Shown piece after piece: positions 25,722 through 33,158 of a DNA stretch of 64,000 nucleotides. The number at the start of each line of letters is the position of its first letter. Position 1 is the first letter of the stretch. A program made the translations under genes and the position numbers. The stretch is from G963666535 sp963666535. Its GTDB lineage: Bacteria > Bacillota > Clostridia > Oscillospirales > Oscillospiraceae. The notes beneath the pieces were generated by a model. The model searched no databases, had not been told where the DNA came from, and saw only the letters and a list, made by a program, of their open reading frames with translations. Location of the stretch: the NCBI GenBank assembly GCA_963666535.1, contig OY762913.1, forward strand, positions 248,001 through 312,000, in the 5' to 3' direction.

Positions 25722-26330
25722 GTGAAACGTTTTCTGATTCTTGCCGCACTTAGCTTCGCCCTTCTCTCGGGATGCAGCGGGGTGGGTGCTGCAAGAAACT
25801 CCGATACTCCTGCGGCCCCGGAAACGGAACCGTCTTCTGCAGGAACCGAAAGTTCCCAGTCCATTCCGCCCCCTTTGCCTTCGGGCGGATTTGAAAGCAG
25901 TCTTTGGGGCGACACAATGGCGGCTGTCATGGAACAGGAATCCTCGAACTCCTGGCAGCTGGTTGAGGTTGATTCCTCCTTTGCCGCTCTTCAGGCAAAC
26001 GCCTATTTTCAATTTAACGAGGAAGGCGCCCTGTATGCGGGCTTCTATCGGCTGGATACTATAGGCGAATACAGCGGTGTCAGCAATTATAAAACTGCGC
26101 TGGCTTATTTGACACAGCTTTACGGGGAGCCTTCTTCGGATACGGTTCGTTCTTCTGCCACAGGAGAAACCGTAGCCGCTCCTACGCTGGAAGAGGTAGA
26201 AAAAAACGGCGGATGGGCATTTTCCTCTTGGCCAAAGGCGGAAGAAAACTTGTCTGTTACGCTGGAACTACAGGAAAGTGGAATCGTACAAGCCACATTT
26301 ATAAATCTTTCTTTGGCAGTCGATTCTTAG
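25722..26330 (+). CDS. Lipoprotein, paralogue 4
   Basis: Lipoprotein of 202 residues with lipobox LLSGC (Cys about 18), a short Pro/Ser/Glu-rich linker and one repeated domain (GGFESSLWGDTMAAVME to YLTQLYGEPSSD). It is more diverged from paralogues 2 and 3 than they are from each other. The start is GTG at 25722 with AAAGGAGGG 8 bp upstream. A terminator follows. Function unknown. Confidence 0.78.
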   Translation: MKRFLILAALSFALLSGCSGVGAARNSDTPAAPETEPSSAGTESSQSIPPPLPSGGFESSLWGDTMAAVMEQESSNSWQLVEVDSSFAALQANAYFQFNEEGALYAGFYRLDTIGEYSGVSNYKTALAYLTQLYGEPSSDTVRSSATGETVAAPTLEEVEKNGGWAFSSWPKAEENLSVTLELQESGIVQATFINLSLAVDS

Positions 26331-26340
26331 CCGAAGCGAT

Positions 26341-26380
26341 ACACCAAGTGTCTCATAAATTCCATGAGACGCTTGGTGTT
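26341..26380 (+). terminator. Terminator after lipoprotein paralogue 4
   Basis: ACACCAAGTGTCTCAT (26341-26356) pairs with ATGAGACGCTTGGTGT with one G-T wobble and a 7-nt loop. Confidence 0.7.
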
Positions 26381-26427
26381 ATTACTACGGCATTGGTGTC
26401 TATTTTGCATGTTTTGGAGAATTGACA

Positions 26428-26862
26428 ATGAAAAACACATACGTTACCATTCTATTGGCAGCTATCATTCTATGTACTGCTGCAGCAATCATGTCAGTTG
26501 CACAAAGGCCATCTACACAAGCAGCGGATTATGATGTTTATGGGTTTATCAGCGAAGCAGATATCCCCGCCTTATTGAGTCAGGCAACGGATCCGGTTTG
26601 GAAAACAGGAGACCAACACATTGAGGACCTTTTTTCGGCCTATTATGATAGCAGCTTTTTAATGCCTTGGCTCAATGATTGTGAAGAAATAGATCCGTCT
26701 GAAAAATATGGTCAGTACCTGTATATCAAATATAGAACCAAAAATGGAAAGAGCGTATGGTTGACATGCAGCAATAGTCAAGTAATTTACAAAACGATTG
26801 GATGGGATAAGGATACCATAGTGGGAGTGGACTGTCTTGGGCAAACAGTTGCTATTTACTAA
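26428..26862 (+). CDS. Membrane-anchored or secreted hypothetical protein
   Basis: A 144-residue protein with an N-terminal hydrophobic stretch (TILLAAIILCTAAAIMSV, about residues 6-23) that is a signal peptide or anchor. The remaining 115 residues are acidic and unrecognised. The ATG at 26428 has GGAGA 7 bp upstream; a TTG two codons earlier is less likely. Its AT-richer composition differs from the lipoprotein genes before it. Confidence 0.68.
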   Translation: MKNTYVTILLAAIILCTAAAIMSVAQRPSTQAADYDVYGFISEADIPALLSQATDPVWKTGDQHIEDLFSAYYDSSFLMPWLNDCEEIDPSEKYGQYLYIKYRTKNGKSVWLTCSNSQVIYKTIGWDKDTIVGVDCLGQTVAIY

Positions 26863-26935
26863 TGACGATATGGCAGTTATAAACACGGGGGATCGGCCAG
26901 TACTACGGAGCCGTTGCAAAACAGCGCGTTCACTG

Positions 26936-26978
26936 AGAAGGCCAGCCAACCCATTCGGGTTGGCTGGCCTTCTTTCCC
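26936..26978 (+). terminator. Terminator between the 26.4-kb gene and crcB
   Basis: A perfect 17-bp stem (26936-26952 with 26957-26973) has an ATTC loop. A short T run follows on the plus strand. Confidence 0.8.
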
Positions 26979-27018
26979 AAAATCACTGATGTCCCACATC
27001 ATTTTAGATCGAATTCTC

Positions 27019-27381
27019 TCAAGCCGCCAGCCGGTTTCCCAGCCACACGCCCAGCACGCACAGAACCACACTGGCCGCGGCGTAAAGCGCGCCCAGCACG
27101 GCATGCTCCCCCTCCAACAGATGGAGCGTCTCTACCGAAAAGGTGGAAAAGGTGGTAAAGCCCCCGCAAAGTCCGGTTTTCAGGAAGAGCACCGTTTGGG
27201 GTGAAATGTCTCTGTTTTTGGTGGCCAGTCCCGCCACCACTCCAATCAGAATCGCGCCCAACAAATTGGTCACTAAGGTCTTCACAGGGAAATTACCCGA
27301 CAGAGGCAGCAGACTAATCAGATACCGGGCTACCGCACCCAGTGCGCCGCCCGCGCCAACCCACACGCAGTTTATCAGCAT
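27019..27381 (-). CDS. crcB: Fluoride ion channel CrcB/Fluc
   Basis: Small membrane protein of 120 residues with four hydrophobic helices, the family's usual size; it exports fluoride as a dual-topology dimer. The hallmark GGFTTFSTFS lies near residues 73-82, and the N-terminal GGALGAVARYLIS is also conserved. The ATG at 27381 has AAGGGA upstream and starts 5 bp after the folA stop, so it belongs to the thyA-folA-crcB operon. No second crcB copy, which often accompanies it, is adjacent. Confidence 0.93.
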   Translation of the reverse strand: MLINCVWVGAGGALGAVARYLISLLPLSGNFPVKTLVTNLLGAILIGVVAGLATKNRDISPQTVLFLKTGLCGGFTTFSTFSVETLHLLEGEHAVLGALYAAASVVLCVLGVWLGNRLAA

Positions 27382-27386
27382 CGGTG

Positions 27387-27869
27387 TTATCCCTTCACCC
27401 GGCGGTATTCCAGATACCGGAAGGGCAACCCCTCGTATTCCTGTTCCTCCCCGGTTTCCACCGTCTCCCAGCCGGGCGTGGCATCCAGATCGGGAAACCA
27501 GGTGTCGGCAGGAAATATGGTCCCGATTTTCGTAATATACGCGGTGTCACAATGGGGCAGCAAGGTCTGATAGACCGAACCGCCGCCGATGACAAAAGCG
27601 TCCTCCGGCGCGTGTTCCAGCAGCGCCTCCACGGTGGGATAGACCTCCGCCCCCTCTGGGGCAAAGTCGGGTGTGGCGGACAGAATCATGTTTCTGCGGC
27701 CCGGCAGTGGCCGCCCTCCGGGCATGGACTCCAGCGTTTTGCGGCCCATCACCACAGCGTGTCCGGTGGTCAGCGCCTTGAACCGTTTCAAATCGGGCGA
27801 AATGTGCGCCAACAGCTCGTTGTCCTTACCGATGCCCCAATCCTCTGCCACAGCGACAATCAATTTCAT
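27387..27869 (-). CDS. folA: Dihydrofolate reductase
   Basis: Reduces dihydrofolate to tetrahydrofolate with NADPH; 160 residues, normal length. The N-terminus LIVAVAEDWGIGKDNEL contains the Met20-loop region, followed by VVMGRKTLESM for NADPH binding and VIGGGSVYQTLL near residue 97. It lies 42 bp after thymidylate synthase on the same strand, the classic pairing, since thymidylate synthase makes the dihydrofolate that this enzyme recycles. The ribosome site is AAGGGGAT. Confidence 0.96.
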   Translation of the reverse strand: MKLIVAVAEDWGIGKDNELLAHISPDLKRFKALTTGHAVVMGRKTLESMPGGRPLPGRRNMILSATPDFAPEGAEVYPTVEALLEHAPEDAFVIGGGSVYQTLLPHCDTAYITKIGTIFPADTWFPDLDATPGWETVETGEEQEYEGLPFRYLEYRRVKG

Positions 27870-27911
27870 GTAAAAATCCCCTTTTCTCCGTTGCCCGGCT
27901 TTTGGCGTCTG

Positions 27912-28742
27912 TTATATCGCCACCGGGATCTTGCTCTCCAGCAGGTGACTTTGATACCCCTCCAGCTTGAAGCTGTCCTTGGTAAAGGCGTAAAAATCCG
28001 TGATGTCCGGGTCCATCCACAGCGTTGGCGCTTCCAACGGCGCGCGGGCGATAATCTCCTCCACCACAGGCACATGGCGGTCATAGATGTGGGCATCGGC
28101 GATCACATGAACCAGCTCTCCGGCCACCAGACCGGAAACCCGCGCCATCATGTGCACCAGCGCGGCGTATTGCATCACGTTCCACCCGTTTGCGGTGAGC
28201 ATGTCCTGGGACCGCTGGTTTAAAATGGCGTTGAGCGTCCTCCCGCTGACGTTGAAGGTCATGGAATAGGCGCAGGGATACAGCGCCATTTCGCTGAGAT
28301 CGTGATGATTATACAGGTTCGTGATGATCCGGCGGGAGGCGGGGTTGTGCCGGAGATCATACAGTACCCGGTCCACCTGGTCAAATTCCCCTTCGGCATA
28401 CTTGTGCTTTACTCCAAGCTGATAGCCATAGGCTTTGCCGATGGAACCCTCCTGATCCGCCCATGCATCCCAGATGTGGCTGGACAGCTCGTGGACATTG
28501 TTGGATTTTTTCTGCCAGATCCACAACAGCTCATCCACCGCGCTTTTAAACGCCATCTTGCGGATGGTCTGCACGGGAAATTCCTTCCGCAGATCATAGC
28601 GGTTGACGATGCAAAATTTTTTCACGGTGTGGGCTGGCGTGCCGTCCTCCCAACGGGGGCGCACCTCCAGATCGGTGTCCCACACGCCGTTTGCCAGAAT
28701 GTCCTTGCAGTTGGCGATAAAAAGTTCGTCCGCGCGGCTCAT
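27912..28742 (-). CDS. thyA: Thymidylate synthase
   Basis: Converts dUMP to dTMP using methylene-tetrahydrofolate; 276 residues. The catalytic cysteine is in ALYPCAYSM, the substrate motif is LNQRSQDML, and the HADAHIY-like segment appears as IADAHIYDRH. It is the first gene of the thyA-folA-crcB run. AAGGAGG precedes the ATG at 28742. Confidence 0.97.
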   Translation of the reverse strand: MSRADELFIANCKDILANGVWDTDLEVRPRWEDGTPAHTVKKFCIVNRYDLRKEFPVQTIRKMAFKSAVDELLWIWQKKSNNVHELSSHIWDAWADQEGSIGKAYGYQLGVKHKYAEGEFDQVDRVLYDLRHNPASRRIITNLYNHHDLSEMALYPCAYSMTFNVSGRTLNAILNQRSQDMLTANGWNVMQYAALVHMMARVSGLVAGELVHVIADAHIYDRHVPVVEEIIARAPLEAPTLWMDPDITDFYAFTKDSFKLEGYQSHLLESKIPVAI

Positions 28743-28806
28743 GACTCATCCTCCTTAACTCATTTCTCATAAGTGTAGCACAAACAAAAATGCAAGGCAA
28801 TTTCTT

Positions 28807-30135
28807 TTACCCAAAGGTGAGGGAGGAAAGACTGCTGCCTGGCAGCACCGTCCCCAGAATGCCGATCACGGTGTTGCCGTCCACCGCAAACGGGGTGACG
28901 GTACACACCTTGTTGTGCAGGTTGCTGCCGCAGGCGCGCACCTCCAGATAATTGGGGGTATGGCCATACCAGTTGCCGTCCTTCTCCTCCTCAAACAGCA
29001 CCTGCATATCCTCTCCCATGCAGCTTAGGATGTACTGCCCCTGCATGTGCTGAGCCAGCTCACCGGCCCGATGGGCGCGCGTCTCCTTTGTGGTCTTGTC
29101 CACCTGTTCCGGCATCGTGGCCGCGGGCGTTCCCGGCCGCTTGGAATAGGGGAAGATATGCATGGCGGAGAAGGCGCACTGCTGCGCAAAGGCCAGTGTG
29201 GCGGCAAATTCTTCTTCGGTCTCCCCAGGAAACCCGACAATAAGGTCAGTGGTAATCGCGGGGTTTGGGAAGTGCTGCCGCAGCAGGGACACCGACTGGA
29301 AATAGCGTGCCGTATCATATTTACGGTTCATGCGCCCCAGGGTTTCGTCGCAGCCGCTCTGCAGAGACAGGTGGAAGTGGGGGCACAGGTTGGGCAATGC
29401 CTTCATGCGCCGACAAAACTCCTCGGTCACCGTCCGCGGTTCCAGCGAGCCAAGGCGCACCCGCAGTTCGGGCGCGGCGTTGCATACCGCCTCCACCAGA
29501 TCGGTCAGGGTGACATCCCCCTCCAGGTCCCGCCCATAGGAGGATATTTCGATACCGGTCAGCACGATCTCGCGATACCCTTCGGTCACCAGCCGTTCGG
29601 TCTCGGCCACCGCGTCCGCCAGCGGCAGCGACCGGACGGGTCCCCGGGCGTAAGGGATGACGCAATAGGAGCAGAAATTCACGCACCCGTCCTCTACCTT
29701 CAGCATGGCGCGGGTGCGCCCCTCCATTCCCCCGGCGGAAAGGTGCTCAAACTCCCGCCGCTTCATGCAGTCATCCACCGAAACGGTTCTCTGCCGTTCG
29801 TTCCAGGTTTGCTCCAGCAAGTTCAGGAATCCCATGCGGTCGCCGGTGCCGCAGATCAAATCCACTCCCAGCTGTTCCACCGCTTCCGTGTCGGTCTGGG
29901 CATAGCAGCCGCAAACCGCCACCACCGCGCCGGGGTGTTCCTTTTTCGCCCGCCTGACGATCTGTCGGGATTTTTTGTCGCTGACCGCCGTCACCGTGCA
30001 GGTGTTCACAATATACGCGTCCGCCGTGTCTTCAAAGGCGGATAGGGTGTGCCCCCGCCGCAGCAACTCGGCCTCCATGGCCTGGGTTTCGTATTGATTT
30101 ACCTTGCACCCAAGGGTGCAGATCGCAATCTTCAT
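28807..30135 (-). CDS. mtaB: tRNA (t6A37) methylthiotransferase MtaB
   Basis: Radical SAM methylthiotransferase of 442 residues that makes ms2t6A at position 37 of ANN-decoding tRNAs. The N-terminal MTTase domain begins AICTLGCKVNQYE and has cysteines in NTCTVT and VCGCYAQ. The radical SAM triad is CVNFCSYC. A C-terminal TRAM-like domain follows. Its ATG overlaps the stop of the upstream AAA ATPase gene as ATGA (30132-30135), so the two are translationally coupled. Confidence 0.94.
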   Translation of the reverse strand: MKIAICTLGCKVNQYETQAMEAELLRRGHTLSAFEDTADAYIVNTCTVTAVSDKKSRQIVRRAKKEHPGAVVAVCGCYAQTDTEAVEQLGVDLICGTGDRMGFLNLLEQTWNERQRTVSVDDCMKRREFEHLSAGGMEGRTRAMLKVEDGCVNFCSYCVIPYARGPVRSLPLADAVAETERLVTEGYREIVLTGIEISSYGRDLEGDVTLTDLVEAVCNAAPELRVRLGSLEPRTVTEEFCRRMKALPNLCPHFHLSLQSGCDETLGRMNRKYDTARYFQSVSLLRQHFPNPAITTDLIVGFPGETEEEFAATLAFAQQCAFSAMHIFPYSKRPGTPAATMPEQVDKTTKETRAHRAGELAQHMQGQYILSCMGEDMQVLFEEEKDGNWYGHTPNYLEVRACGSNLHNKVCTVTPFAVDGNTVIGILGTVLPGSSLSSLTFG

Positions 30136-31640
30136 GTCACGTCCTCTGTCTTTTCTGCTTTTCCCGGCTGGACTGCCGTTTTTTCTTTCTCCGGCTGGCC
30201 GCTTTCTTCCGCCTGATCTTCGTCCAGCTTCAAGTCATCCACCGTCAGCTCCATCAGCTGCTCTCGGGTGGGTGTCTCCAGCGCCGCCACCCGGTCGGAC
30301 TGTTTGGACACCGCTTTTTCAAAAAGGTTGCGCACATCCCGGGCATTGCCGAAATTCTCGTCCCGCAAGCGATACAGGTCCTCAAACAGCGCGGCGGCGT
30401 CCGCTTCACAGTCCCCGCTGAGTGTGTAGCCATTCTTCCTGCACATGGACTGAAATATCTCCATCAGCTGCCCGCCGTCGTAATCCTCAAAATAGAAATA
30501 CTTGTTAAAGCGGCTTTCCAGGCCGGGGTTGGCACTGATGAATTTGTCCATCAGCGCGGTGTAGCCCGCCACAATGACAATCAGATCATTGCGGTTGTCC
30601 TCCATACCCTTCAGGATGACCTCGATGGCCTCCTTGCCAAAGTCGTTGGCATTGTCCTGATTAGCCAAGGCATAGGCCTCGTCGATAAACAGCACGCCGC
30701 CGATCGCGCTTTGCAGGGCCTCGCCGGTTTTGATGGCGGTCTGTCCCACAAAGCCCGCCACCAGGCCGGAGCGATCCACCTCCACCAGCTGCCCCTTGGA
30801 CAGCACGCCGATGGCTTTGTATATCTTGGCCAGCAGCCGGGCCACCGTGGTCTTGCCGGTACCGGGGTTTCCCATAAACACCAGATGCAGGCTCATGGGC
30901 GGAACGGGTAACCCCTGCTCCTGCCTGAGCTTTCGCACTTTCACCAAGTTGATGAGACTGCGCACATCCTTTTTAATCTGGGTCATACCGCACAGCCCGT
31001 CCAGCTCGGCCAAAAGCTCCTCCAATGTGGGCTCCGGCTCCTGAGGCGTGGTCTCAGTCTCCGCCGCTTTCTCGTCTTCGGTCTTATCGGAGCGGGCAGC
31101 GACAGGCCCCTCTGGTGTTTTGGTGATGAAATCGTCCACCTTCAGCGTGGGCTTGTCCGATTTTAGTCCGTCTCGCTGGCACAGGGCAAGCAGCGTGTCT
31201 CCGCAGCGGTTGGCAAACCCGGCCTCGGCTTCGCTGACCGCGCCGTCCGCCGCGGCCAGCAGCAGCAAAAGCAGGAGGAACAGATCCACAAAGCGCCGTG
31301 CCGTGTCCTGTCCTGTCTGACGGTCATACTCCCGCATCTTGTCGAAAAACAAGGGCGGTTGGAATCCGGGATATTCCGCCACCGAGGTGGACAGTTCCCA
31401 ATACAGCGCAGACGGCACCGCATTGCCCCTGCAATAAACCGCGTTGTAATACTCCACGTGCATGGGAGTCACCGCGCCGCCATCCGCCTGCCAAATGCCC
31501 AGCGCACACCTGCGCATAAATTCGTCCACTTCGCTGCCAAACCGATCGCGAAGCGTGGGGTCGGCCATGTGCTTCTTGAAGGTGGTGATTCCCTCTTCAT
31601 ATTGCTTGTGCGCTGCCGCCGCAGTCAGTGGGTTTTTCAC
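30132..31640 (-). CDS. CbxX/CfqX-type AAA+ ATPase with N-terminal TerB-like helical domain
   Basis: ATPase of about 502 residues. The N-terminal half (about 1-150) is helical and includes a TerB-like segment (LLAAADGAVSEAEAGFANRC). An acidic linker follows, then an AAA+ module of the CbxX/CfqX/SpoVK family with Walker A GNPGTGKTT, Walker B VLFIDEAYAL and the arginine region ESRFNKYF. The start is uncertain: GTG at 31640 has GGGAG 8 bp upstream; GTG at 31649 sits on the ribosome site. It has its own strong promoter and is coupled to mtaB. These ATPases remodel protein complexes; the target is unknown. Confidence 0.87.
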   Translation of the reverse strand: MKNPLTAAAAHKQYEEGITTFKKHMADPTLRDRFGSEVDEFMRRCALGIWQADGGAVTPMHVEYYNAVYCRGNAVPSALYWELSTSVAEYPGFQPPLFFDKMREYDRQTGQDTARRFVDLFLLLLLLLAAADGAVSEAEAGFANRCGDTLLALCQRDGLKSDKPTLKVDDFITKTPEGPVAARSDKTEDEKAAETETTPQEPEPTLEELLAELDGLCGMTQIKKDVRSLINLVKVRKLRQEQGLPVPPMSLHLVFMGNPGTGKTTVARLLAKIYKAIGVLSKGQLVEVDRSGLVAGFVGQTAIKTGEALQSAIGGVLFIDEAYALANQDNANDFGKEAIEVILKGMEDNRNDLIVIVAGYTALMDKFISANPGLESRFNKYFYFEDYDGGQLMEIFQSMCRKNGYTLSGDCEADAAALFEDLYRLRDENFGNARDVRNLFEKAVSKQSDRVAALETPTREQLMELTVDDLKLDEDQAEESGQPEKEKTAVQPGKAEKTEDVT

Positions 31641-31688
31641 AGCCGTCACTCCCGTTTTGCTCTCATTTTACAAACACTCAGTTTTTTT

Positions 31689-31717
31689 ATTATAATGCGT
31701 AAGCTGCCACCGGTCAA
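31689..31717 (-). promoter_or_regulatory. Strong sigma-A promoter of the AAA ATPase-mtaB operon
   Basis: On the minus strand, TTGACC (complement of 31712-31717) and a perfect TATAAT (complement of 31689-31694) are 17 bp apart, about 50 bp before the start codon. Confidence 0.75.
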
Positions 31718-31775
31718 GAAATTCGCGCCGCTGCCATAAGGCGAAAGGAAGATTGTTACTTTTCTGTGAAGTCGG

Positions 31776-31804
31776 TTGACGCGACGGACGGAAACGAGTA
31801 AGAT
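31776..31804 (+). promoter_or_regulatory. Promoter of the zinc-ribbon/Big2 protein gene
   Basis: TTGACG (31776-31781) and TAAGAT (31799-31804) are 17 bp apart, 48 bp before the ATG. It diverges from the AAA ATPase promoter. Confidence 0.65.
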
Positions 31805-31852
31805 AAGAATATTAATTGACGAAAACACTCGAACGAGCAGGAGGGCAAACCC

Positions 31853-32761
31853 ATGTCTGAACGACATACACCCATCACACGAACCGACGTGATCCGCTGT
31901 GAAAATTGCGGAGAGGACTACTCCGTCACCTACAAACGCTGCCCGTTCTGCGACGAGGCAGCCGGGTACAGCCATCCGTCTCACCACAGTGCCAAAGGGG
32001 GCAGGCGCGTCAGCGGTACAGGTGGCTACAGCCGCGGCTTTAATATTTTCCAGCTGATCGGCATCGTGGTGCCTCTGTCCCTGATCGCTGCCGCGATCTA
32101 TATTGTCGTCACCGTAGTTTCCCCCCTCATCAACATCGGACAGGGGGGCGCCTCTGCCAACGCGAACGAAACCCCCGCTGTTACCGACACCGCCGAACCC
32201 CCGGATACGGCGGACGCCACCGAAACACCCGAAGTAACCGACCCGCCTGAGCCTGTCGTCTCCTCGGTCACCGGCATCACACTCAGCAGCACCGACTTCT
32301 CTCTGACCACGGACGGGGAAAGCCACACCCTCACCGCAGCGCTCACCCCCTCCGATGTCACCGACACGGTCACCTGGACCTCTGACAACGAGGGCATCGC
32401 CACGGTATCCGCCACCGGCAAGGTCACCGCAACGGGCAATGGCACCGCCAATATCACCGCCTCAGTGGGCGATGTTTCCGCCTCCTGCATCGTCCGCTGC
32501 AGGAACCAGGCCGGCACCGGCACCACCATTGCCGCAAACTCCGGCTCGTATGCCCTGAGTTCCACTGATTTCACCTGCTCCGTGGGTGAAGTGGTCGCGC
32601 TGAAGGTCACCGGCACCACCGACGCCGTCAGTTGGAGCACCTCCAATTCCTCTGTGGCCACAGTTTCCGCCGGTAAAGTCACCGCCGTCGCTTCCGGCAG
32701 CTGCACCGTCACCGCCACGGTAAACGGCACTGCGCTCAAATGCATTGTCCGGGTAAAATAA
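31853..32761 (+). CDS. Zinc-ribbon, single-pass membrane protein with two Big2 Ig-like domains
   Basis: A 302-residue protein in four parts. An N-terminal zinc ribbon (CENCGEDY and CPFCDE, about residues 16-37) comes first, then a membrane helix (about 64-90, IGIVVPLSLIAAAIYIVV). A Pro/Thr/Glu-rich linker follows, then two bacterial Ig-like group 2 domains (about 138-218 and 228-302, each with the SxxxxATVSxxGxVTA pattern). The order puts the ribbon inside and the Ig domains outside. AGGAGGG precedes the ATG. It may link a cytosolic partner to the envelope; the partner is not evident. Confidence 0.87.
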   Translation: MSERHTPITRTDVIRCENCGEDYSVTYKRCPFCDEAAGYSHPSHHSAKGGRRVSGTGGYSRGFNIFQLIGIVVPLSLIAAAIYIVVTVVSPLINIGQGGASANANETPAVTDTAEPPDTADATETPEVTDPPEPVVSSVTGITLSSTDFSLTTDGESHTLTAALTPSDVTDTVTWTSDNEGIATVSATGKVTATGNGTANITASVGDVSASCIVRCRNQAGTGTTIAANSGSYALSSTDFTCSVGEVVALKVTGTTDAVSWSTSNSSVATVSAGKVTAVASGSCTVTATVNGTALKCIVRVK

Positions 32762-32775
32762 TCCCCAATCAAACG

Positions 32776-32826
32776 CAGGGCATCGATCAGTATTTCGCTG
32801 ATTGGTGCCCTGTTCTTTTGCCCGCG
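32776..32826 (+). terminator. Terminator after the Big2 protein gene
   Basis: CAGGGCATCGATCAG pairs imperfectly with CTGATTGGTGCCCTG, followed by TTCTTTT. Confidence 0.6.
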
Positions 32827-32923
32827 CTGCGTTTCCAATCCAATGCAAAACCACTCCGCCGCTGACATGCCCACCCGTCTCGCCCCGGCGTGTCGCCGCC
32901 TGAGGAAGCCGCTTCTCCCTTTC

Positions 32924-32952
32924 TTGCATTTCTACGTGGTTTGGGGTATCAT
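32924..32952 (+). promoter_or_regulatory. Candidate nadE promoter
   Basis: TTGCAT (32924-32929) and TATCAT (32947-32952) are 17 bp apart, 207 bp before nadE. The hairpin repeat copy B lies between, so it would be transcribed as leader RNA. Confidence 0.55.
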
Positions 32953-32974
32953 ATTACTATCTGCGGACCATGAA

Positions 32975-33118
32975 AAAATGCCTGCTGAACAAACTTAAGC
33001 AGATTTCAATCCCTGCATCGAAAGGCGGCTAAACAGATGTATTTTGCCGCCGAAGGTCCGCATGATGTGGACCTTCGTAACTGCGATTCGAACATTGCGT
33101 TTATTCCGTGGGCATTAT
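32975..33118 (+). repeat. Palindrome-array repeat with terminal inverted repeats, copy B
   Basis: A 144-bp element. Left end 32975-32993 matches the complement of right end 33100-33118 at 14 of 19 positions. Both ends resemble those of copy A. Internal hairpins: CTGCT/AGCAG (32982-33002), GGCGGC/GCCGCC (33024-33051), a perfect 9-bp stem CGAAGGTCC/GGACCTTCG (33051-33077) and an imperfect one at 33079-33101 whose counterpart in copy A is perfect. It ends 40 bp before the nadE start. Confidence 0.65.
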
Positions 33119-33158
33119 AATAGGAGTGTTTTCCAACACCGTATAAGGGGGTTTTATC

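Noticed and set aside
32098..32874. Minus-strand open frame opposite the Big2 protein
   Set aside because: The plus-strand frame has a zinc ribbon, membrane helix and two Ig-like domains with promoter and ribosome site; the minus frame has none.
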